DNA from: Prochilodus magdalenae
Taxonomy: Eukaryota > Chordata > Actinopteri > Characiformes > Prochilodontidae
Reading direction: 5' to 3'
Assembly: GCA_024036415.1 (NCBI GenBank)
Contig: JAMWET010000159.1
Location: 167,501 to 231,500 of the forward strand
Length of the DNA: 64,000 nucleotides
This document shows positions 57,441-64,000 of this stretch, one piece after another. Made by a program: the position numbers and the translations under genes. How positions within the stretch are numbered: position 1 is the first letter of the stretch; each line of letters starts with the position of its first letter. Below the pieces are notes generated by a model. That model ran no database searches, was not told the origin of the DNA, and saw only the letters and a program-made list of their open reading frames with translations.

Positions 57441-58155
57441 AAGTATGTAATATATATATATATATATAATATTATTGGCTCCATCCCCACAACCAGTGTC
57501 TGCGCATGTCTTCCTCTTCATAGTGAATTAAGACAGTTACTACAGAGTACAATTATTCAGTTTTATTATATATATAGATTTTATTTATTTATATAGATAA
57601 AATTGTTGACACAAGAAAGAAAAACCAGCAGTGGTCAATAAAACAATCTGAGACTGACAAAAGTCCTTGACTTTGGAGTTACCCTCTAATTTCTTAGAAA
57701 GTTGTTCCAGGCTCTTTGGTTACCATTCATATTATCCATCTCTTCAGTTTGCCATCAATTTCCCTATTGCTGTCACATCCCAGGAGGATCCCGTAGATCT
57801 AAACCTCTAAATAATGTGTGCAGCTGAAGTGACAGGGACCTCAAGGTGCTTGAAGATGTTCTTCTAGATTTTACCTTCAACGTGTGTGTCTAGGTTCTCT
57901 CTAATCTCGTGAGACAGCTTTCTTCTCAGCTTTCTGTGGTCCATGCTTCGTGTGGTATACATCATGGTACCAAACAGAACAGTGACTACTCTCCGCCCTT
58001 TAAATGGGCAGACTGACTGATCACATGTTTATAGAAACCTGTGATGCTAATTACAGGACACACCTTAGTTTCTCTATGGTTAAATTATTTTCAGGCTTTT
58101 CTAGGGGTGCCATAATTTTTATCCAGGCCAGTTTCATTAGTTTGTTAATTGTGGG
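57441..58155. other. Unassigned repeat-like sequence
   Basis: Begins with a (TA)n tract (57451-57470). 57650-58150 ends with GGGGTGCCATAATTTTTATC-CAGGCCAG, text common at the ends of fish DNA repeats, but no termini could be paired. Confidence 0.4.
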
Positions 58156-58388
58156 GCAGTCGTGGGCTGGGGATTAGGGAACCAGCCTTGTGACCGGAGG
58201 GTTGCCAGTTCGATTCCCTGAACTGACAGTAATGACTGAGGTGCCCTTGAGCAAGGCACCTACACCCCAACTGCTCCCTGGGTGCCGCTCTGGGTAAGTG
58301 TGCTCACTGCCCCCTAGTGTGTGTGTTCACTAGTGAGTGAGTGAGTGTGTATGTGGGTGTTTCACTTCAGGGATGGGTTAAATGCGGA
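58156..58388 (+). mobile_element. tRNA-derived SINE
   Basis: GGGCAGTCGTGGGCTGGGGA...TTAGGGAACC head, B box GGTTGCCAGTTCGATTCCC, body GTGCCCTTGAGCAAGGCACC and tail TGGGTTAAATGCGGA. A common fish SINE type. It lies just upstream of the array's terminal exon in the right arm and is absent from the left arm. Confidence 0.85.
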
Positions 58389-58436
58389 TTATTGGAGAAG
58401 AGTTTGGTTGATGATTTATTGAATCATGTCTTCCAG

Positions 58437-58609
58437 ATGATTTGATTGATGAGGCGATGGTAGAACCTCTTAACGAAAAACGTAAAACCAGAAGAGGAAC
58501 AAGGGGCGGAAAATCTTCTACGACAAAGAGAAGATTCCACCTAAGGACGTTCAGGATAAGGACCACCAGAACAACCAAGGTTCTGCAAACAGAGGAGGAG
58601 CAGAGATAA
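58437..58609 (+). CDS. Array terminal exon, right arm
   Basis: Same acceptor as the left copy (ATGTCTTCCAG). Phase-1 frame DLIDEAMVEPLNEKRKTRRG, TRGGKSSTTKRRFHLRTFRI, ending TEEEQR and TAA. A 7-bp deletion (AAAGGGC side) relative to the left arm moves it into a frame that is also open in the left copy. About 87 bp present in the left arm are missing just before the stop. No repeat exons remain upstream, so it is probably a relic here. Confidence 0.4.
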
Positions 58610-58639
58610 ATGAGGAGGGAAGAGAAATGCCCTACTGTA

Positions 58640-58905
58640 GGGGAACGGTATGGGATACATGTTTAGTCTTAGTCCTAATCTCTAAACTATGGATCTTGTA
58701 GTTCTGTTCATGGTCCCTAAATTATGGGGGTTTTACTCCTAATCGTAAAACTTATACTATGGATCATTTAGTCCTTGTCAAGATCCACAAAGACCCAGTT
58801 CCAGTCAAGGTCTTTAAACTGATCATCTTTTAGTCCTTGTCAAAATCCCTAAACTTTTGACCATTTAGTCCTAGTCCTGGACCGTACATGATTAACTGTT
58901 AGGCT
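58640..58905. repeat. Degenerate minisatellite, right arm
   Basis: Counterpart of 18600-18890; AATTATGGGGGTTTTACTCC-type and TTTAGTCCTTGTCAAGATCC units. Confidence 0.7.
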
Positions 58906-58926
58906 AATGAACTCTTTGCTCAACAC

Positions 58927-59163
58927 AAATACAATAGAAAGGACTGGGGTGATGAACGCTGGCAGGTGATCAAACCCCGTCACAAGAAAGAACAGAGGGA
59001 CAGGAGATCCCATGCAGAGTCCTCCACACAATGGATGAGAGGACAGAAAGAGAGAAGGACAACGGATCATGGCGAGCAGAAAAACGCTGGTGGAGGAAGA
59101 GGGAGAAGGACAGCTGGTCCAAGAGTGAAAAGAACCGAATGGTGGCAGCATGACAGTCACTAG
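58927..59163 (+). CDS. Candidate 3' exon, right arm
   Basis: 78 codons plus [23 protein letters not shown], a middle rich in R, E, S and G, and [11 protein letters not shown]. The acceptor of the left copy (CTCCACAG) reads CTCAACAC here, so splicing at this point would fail, yet the frame is intact and is longer by two in-frame insertions. Antisense is also open (58849-59199). Confidence 0.35.
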   Translation, partial: KYNRKDWGDERWQVIKPRHKKEQRDRRSHAESSTQWMRGQKERRTTDHGEQKNAGGGRGRRTAGPRVKRTEWWQHDSH

Positions 59164-59213
59164 TACAACCCAAACGATGGAGAGAACCCGAGACACCAAA
59201 AAAAGAACTCATA

Positions 59214-59216
<3 letters not shown>

Positions 59217-59249
<33 letters not shown>

Positions 59250-59530
59250 CACATGCACCCCTCCACACACACAACAACAAACACACACACACACACACAC
59301 ACACCCCACCCCACACACACACACACACACACACATGCACCCCTCCACACACAACAACAAACACATGCCCACAGACACACACACGCATCCCCCCCACAAC
59401 AAACACACACACAAATTCAAAACAACAAATCTACACACACAGACACCCATGCACACACATGCGCCTCCTCACACAAACACATACCACAACACACACACAC
59501 ACACAAATTCAAAAAACACAAATTTACACA

Positions 59531-59602
<72 letters not shown>

Positions 59603-59690
59603 AGGACACACACACACACACACACAAATTAAAAAAACAAATTTACACACACACAGAAAACATCAACAACAATAAATCAACTATTTAATA
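59217..59690 (+). repeat. (CA)n expansion with interruptions
   Basis: Roughly 470 bp of ACACAC broken by CCTCC, ACAACAACAA and AAATTCAAAA islands. Long Thr/His and Val/Cys frames here are translations of the repeat. The left arm has only ACATCACATGATACACAG at this place. Confidence 0.95.
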
Positions 59691-59739
59691 ATATCCTTCA
59701 GTCTCTGTATTGTGTATTATGTGTGTGTATGTAAATCTG

Positions 59740-60360
59740 TACAGTGCTGGAACCTGTTCTAGATTAAGTTCTGATTCCCACCGTAGTGGTGCCGCTCCTG
59801 CAGGTCAAACAGTCCAAACTGTCAATGCCAGATTCCATGTGTGGGTTAAGTGTGGGTTTCCTGACATAACAGGAACCAGTGTGGCTAGGGCAACCCACAT
59901 CAGGCCTCCAGGGTAGAAGCACACAAGGCTGTGTGCTTCTACCCTCCTCCTCAGTCTCTACACAAATGACTGTCTCCATAGAATCAGGTGTAAAGATCCT
60001 GAAGTGTGCAGATAAGGCCACCATGCTGGTCCTTATAGCCCACAGTGATGAGTCTACCTACAGAGCGGAAGTGGAGCCGGTGGTCTCCTGATGCAGCAAC
60101 AATTACCTGCTACTCAACACACAACAGACACTGGAGATGGTGATCAACTTCAGACGCTATGTCCTCGTCCTGCCCCCAGTCCACATCAACGGCTCCACTG
60201 TGGACTCAAGTCTTACTCAAGTTCCTGGGCACCACCCTTTTCAAAGACTTGAAGTGGGAGAGGAACACTGTCTCCATAGCCAAGAAAGTGCAGCCAAGTA
60301 TGTTCTGCTTGAGACACCTGAAGAAATTCAGCCTGTCTTTCAATAACTCCTAACATCATG
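59740..60360 (+). pseudogene. LINE reverse transcriptase fragment, right arm
   Basis: Plus strand: VKILKCADKATMLVLIAHSD, ESTYRAEVEP, then LLLNTQQTLEMVINFRR, PPVHINGSTVDSS, FLGTTLFKDLKWERNTVSIA and KKVQPSMFCLRHLKKF, the usual order of fish L2/CR1-like RT C-terminal blocks (LNT.KT.E...DFRR...P..I.G..V.....FKFLG..I..DL.W..N......KA...L..LR.L..F). It extends about 210 bp beyond the part shared with the left arm. Confidence 0.85.
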
Positions 60361-60399
60361 CTCACAGCTGTAGAGACTTGGTAAATAATAGTTACAATC

Positions 60400-60427
60400 A
60401 TAAACAAACAAACAAACAAACAAACAG
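60400..60427 (+). repeat. (CAAA)n microsatellite
   Basis: About six ACAA repeats at the end of the LINE fragment, a plausible LINE 3' tail. Confidence 0.85.
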
Positions 60428-60432
60428 ACAAA

Positions 60433-60835
60433 AACAGCTGCACTGTGAGGGAATCATCCGACAGGAATCAAACTTGGTGGATAGCTTGAACATCATGAGA
60501 CATACAAATGTCGTTGTCACACGTCACACATCCAGAAGGCCTGGTGTCACTCCACCTCCACCCCTACCGCACCATCTGCAGGAACTGTGTGAGAACATTC
60601 AAACTGCATGGGACGGATTATCACAGGACACCATTAGGAACCTCTACCTCGAGACATCTGGCAGCCTGACACCATACTGAGAGACACTACTTCTGTATGT
60701 GTAGCCCCATAAATACCATCCATATCAGTCTAAGCATCATTTATTATTCCCGGTAACCTTTATCTTCCTTCCCTATAGCATCTCAATCCGATACATTCTT
60801 GTGGGTGCTGCTATATGTGTGATGGACGATAAGTG
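60433..60835 (+). mobile_element. Tc1 CACTCAT-family element, internally deleted
   Basis: Has the inner 5' text (GGAATCAAACTTGGTGGATA), then PPLPHHLQELCENIQTAWDG and LSQDTIRNLYLE, and the 3' terminus GATGGACGATAAGTG before TA (60836-60837). Confidence 0.8.
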
Positions 60836-60837
60836 TA

Positions 60838-62283
60838 TGTATGTAGTGTATTCGTTTACACCAATGAGCCACGACACCTGTGTAATATACCACCCGCCCT
60901 CCGTCTGCTACCGAAACAGCTCATTGTTCATCATCACCAACATGTTAGCAGGAGGGCCTTTCATTCCGTCCTGAGGTGGAATCATCGCTGGTAAGACAAT
61001 TGCTCCAGCACTTCCTGTAGATGCTTGATAAGATAGAGATTTTGGAAGCCAGGGCGACACCTTGAAGTCGTTATCATTTTCCTCAAACCATTTCTGAATA
61101 ATGTGTGCAGACTTGGAGGGGTTTATCCTGCTGAAAGGAGCAGCTGCTATTGGGGAATATCATTGCCATGGGTGGGTGTACCAGGTCCTCCACTGGCTTG
61201 TCTGGTACTCCACTGGCTGCACACATACCTGGCCGTCCACATGATGTAAAAGGAATCGATCATGGTTTGCCTCAGTGTGAAAGAGACTGGCTTTCTTGTA
61301 GAAGCTACTTTAGAGAGGCATGCTAATGGCCAGTCATTCACACAAAGTCCTCTTTCTCCTCCACTGGGAAATTAACATTTTCTTCTGTCCATTTTAGAGC
61401 TTCATTGATTGGTGCTTTCCCCCAAAGATTTGTGAACAAGTTTGTTTTGCGGGTGCTTAAAGTCAGGAGTATGAAAACAGCTTGCAATTCATATTCATAA
61501 CCTGAAGATATGGATCCTTTCAACAGCTGATCAAAGTGCACTGTGACGCCTTTCCATTACAAGCAATTAATGTAGCATGTCTTCATGAGCAAGGCTGTAA
61601 TGAAACCCAAATGCAAACATACAGTTCGCTTGAATCAATAACTTCAAAGAGGGAGAGAAAGAGAGAGTGAAATAAGGATACATGCTCCGGCGTCCTGCTC
61701 GAGATCAGCCCTACCTGGGTATATCAAAGTGAAGGAAACCTGTTATTGTATGCAAGGCATTTAGATGAATATGCGAGCTAGTCTATGATGTCAGACTGAC
61801 ATTTCTAGTTCACTTACTTTGCATCAGAGTTCTGGGGCAGATGAAAGGAGAGAAAGAAAAGGAGACAAATGACAGATTTTTTTGTTTATCATTTTTGTGG
61901 AATTAAGTGATTAATATGTAAGTAAAGCCCTTCAGAGAGCTGGGATTTGAATAAAGCAGATCTCTGAAACCTGCATTGCCTCTGAAAGCTCCATCACTGG
62001 ATGCTATGACTTCCCATGATTATGAATATGTTGGCTGATACCTGACGGCACCGTTTGATGGTAGTTTTTAAAAAAGCTTTGGACCTTTCAAATTCACTCG
62101 TGATGGAGAAATACATGGAGGGGAAGCCATGTATATTGTAGAACAGAATAGTCCATTCATCATTTATACCACCATCAACATTACATATGGAAGCCTGGAG
62201 ACATGTTTATGTTCACTAGTCTTTGTGAATATTTTGGATGACCTTTTGACTCCAGTTGGCCATTTTACAGAAACTCTTGTTGG
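60838..62283. other. No gene recognised
   Basis: Unique sequence. 61540-61640 (CCATTACAAGCAATTAATGT, GAGCAAGGCTGTAATGAAAC) has an enhancer-like look but no proof. Confidence 0.4.
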
Positions 62284-62425
62284 GGCACTCGTGGGTTAGA
62301 AGTTAGAGAACCAGTCTCGTGATTAGAAGATTGGTAGTTTGATTCCGGGAGCTAACAGAACCGGACTGAATGCCCTTGAGCACCTAACCCCCATTGCTCT
62401 CTGGGGGCCATGGGTATGGCTGCCC
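62284..62425 (+). mobile_element. SINE fragment, diverged
   Basis: GGGGCACTCGTGGGTTAGAAGTTAGAGAACC head, GGTAGTTTGATTCC (B box degraded) and GAATGCCCTTGAGCACCTAA; the same family as 58156-58388 but older. Confidence 0.7.
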
Positions 62426-64000
62426 ACTGCAGCAAATCTCACTAGATTTGGATTCAGGTCACATCTACATGTTTTGCATGGCCCCTTACTGTTGCACCAT
62501 ATACCCTTTCAGTAGAAGTCCTTTATGTACAAGTCCCCCACTGCAACAGAGAAAGAATGAGAGACAGATTGCAAATGAGCAGTAAATCCAGGGGATTTAT
62601 TCCAGCCCATCAGTTAAGCCAATTTAGAGCCAATTTATACATCAAAAGTTCCAACCAAAGTTAAGCTGTCAGTCTTTTCAGGCAGTGCTAAAAGACCAGT
62701 AGAAATCTGAAAACTTGCAGGGGACAACCCCCGACAAACACACCCAGGGGTCGTCTGAACATTGTCTGATCACATCTCAATGGAAGGAATGTATCATATT
62801 GGCAGATAATCTAACTTCGCCCATAAGGGGGCACCGCAGCACTCGCCCATAAAGTCATTAAAAATTGTATTGTCTTGATGTTATGAAGTTTACAGATGAG
62901 CATGTGGTGCTGCTTGATTCAGTTCTCAGAGGTCAAAAGGTCAGTCTGAACGAAACTTCTTATACAACTTTGCTGAAAGCCCCTTGATCATTAATCATAA
63001 CATACGTTGACAAATTCTGACTCACTTTCACTGAGCTCCTGTATGCCAAAAATGCACTTATGGGTGCACTGGGCCTAATTCGGGTGCATTATGGCCTACA
63101 TCCCAAATCTATGTACAAAACTTTACCTGCATGTCCCCAAGGGTCCTAGCTCTAATAGCTTTATTGAGCTAACTTCCAAAGACAGCTCGGACCTGAAATT
63201 GCAGCTTGCATCGATGATAATGATGATGATAATTATTATTATTGTTAATATTAACCAAGAATATTCTTATTTCCACCTATTTTTTTTTTTACTTGTTCTA
63301 AGTGTTCTTAATAAGCTAATTTTTCTCACTATATTGACAGGTCATTTGGCTTGTTTTAATTAATTCAACCCTAAAATGAGGACAATTATATGCCAATCTA
63401 GTGAGAAAGCTTGCTAATATCACTTAACATATGTGGAAAGAAGTACAATAATCTTTAAATTAGCTACACAATGAGATATAAACTAGATTTAAGATGGTTT
63501 TACTTGCCAAAGATCCTATTTTCTTGCAGTAAGGAAATATGACTCTTTGTGTAAAGGCCTTAACAAGATCAATTTAACCAATTTGCTTAAGTTTGAACAC
63601 TACCACCACCACCACCACCACCACCACCATCATCATCATCTAACCTCCTTATTGTCCAGGCCAACGGGAGGTACTGAAGTCTATCCCAGCTCTCATCAAG
63701 AAGGAAATAGAAAGCCTGAACTTGCTGGTCAACAGTCCTTTAAAAAACAGTGACTTAGAGATACTGTGGCATGTAAATATTTCTCTCTCAGTTTCGTTGA
63801 CATGCATTCTTTTTTAAATTGCTTTTAAGATTCTAAAAGTCTCAGACTGCACGACTCCACTGCATGTGTTCAGAATCTTCATTGGCTGTAAGTTACTTTT
63901 CTTGCCAGCTGTTGGCCACTTTGGGCACCTAACTTGTGTGTGCTGCTTTCAGCATGTTGTGAACTAGTTCTGTGCCCTGCAGTGATCTAATATTGAGTTC
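62426..64000. other. No gene recognised
   Basis: AT-rich. Includes a (GAT/ATT)n patch at 63215-63245 and (CAC)n(ATC)n at 63601-63641, which explains a poly-His frame there. Confidence 0.5.
63601..63641 (+). repeat. (CAC)n(ATC)n microsatellite
   Basis: About ten CAC/ACC triplets followed by four ATC triplets. Confidence 0.95.

Larger units (their letters stand above)
53296..60150 (+). repeat. Right arm of large inverted duplication
   Basis: Inverted copy of 17935-24360 (anchors listed there). It lacks the repeat-exon part of the array; the non-shared middle 55692-58400 instead contains a Tc1 element and a SINE. It also contains a large (CA)n expansion where the left arm has under 25 bases. 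Confidence 0.9.

Noticed and set aside
58927..59163. SAND-like DNA-binding domain in the [12 protein letters not shown] exon
   Set aside because: The KDW resemblance is too short and the other SAND landmarks are missing.
59150..59690. Thr/His-rich and Cys/Val-rich frames up to 160 codons
   Set aside because: Translations of the (CA)n tract.
63547..63753. Poly-His protein
   Set aside because: Translation of (CAC)n(ATC)n.

Overview
The window is eukaryotic and almost certainly a ray-finned fish, probably an ostariophysan. It holds many decayed Tc1/mariner copies, tRNA-derived SINEs, a fish-type non-LTR reverse transcriptase fragment, long microsatellites, GT-AG exons and a small CpG island. 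No bacterial-style genes, operons, RNA genes or CRISPR arrays were seen. Most of it is intergenic or intronic and repeat-filled, and most open frames are repeat translations or transposase debris.

Layout. 0-11 kb: Tc1-like remnants (one carrying a solo LTR with 5-bp target duplications and a 32-copy pentamer), two small MITEs side by side, and other interspersed repeats. 11.0-11.3 kb: a CpG-rich block with a minus-strand signal-peptide-like first coding exon. 11.3-12.0 kb: a degenerate minisatellite. 12.2-17.9 kb: two tandem ~2.6-3.1 kb units, each with a GC-box promoter, a first exon and a terminal exon resembling the C-terminus of a multicopy fish SAMD3-like family. 17.9-24.4 kb and 53.3-60.2 kb: the two arms of a large, diverged inverted duplication. 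Between them: two tandem MADF-like relics (27.7-28.7 kb), more Tc1 copies, SINEs, an IS3EU-like transposon with perfect 6-bp target duplications (38.5-39.6 kb), a 46-bp minisatellite (43.4-44.5 kb), a 1.5-kb pure triplet tract (49.9-51.4 kb), a GA tract and a ~230-bp-arm foldback that abuts the inner edge of the right arm. 60-64 kb: a LINE tail, one more Tc1 copy, a SINE and otherwise unremarkable sequence.

The most interesting item is a minus-strand exon array at 19.05-22.17 kb. Eleven short exons, nearly all phase 1 to phase 1, are each bounded by GTGAGT- or GTAAGT-like donors and encode two alternating types of short helical repeat, many ending VQPLG. They lead to a terminal basic exon. 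Two repeat exons carry frameshifts (-2 and +1). The right arm of the inverted duplication keeps only the 3' exons. A further downstream exon (18381-18566 and 58927-59163) differs between the arms by indels of exactly 9 and 8 codons, which hints at coding constraint. I do not recognise this protein family.
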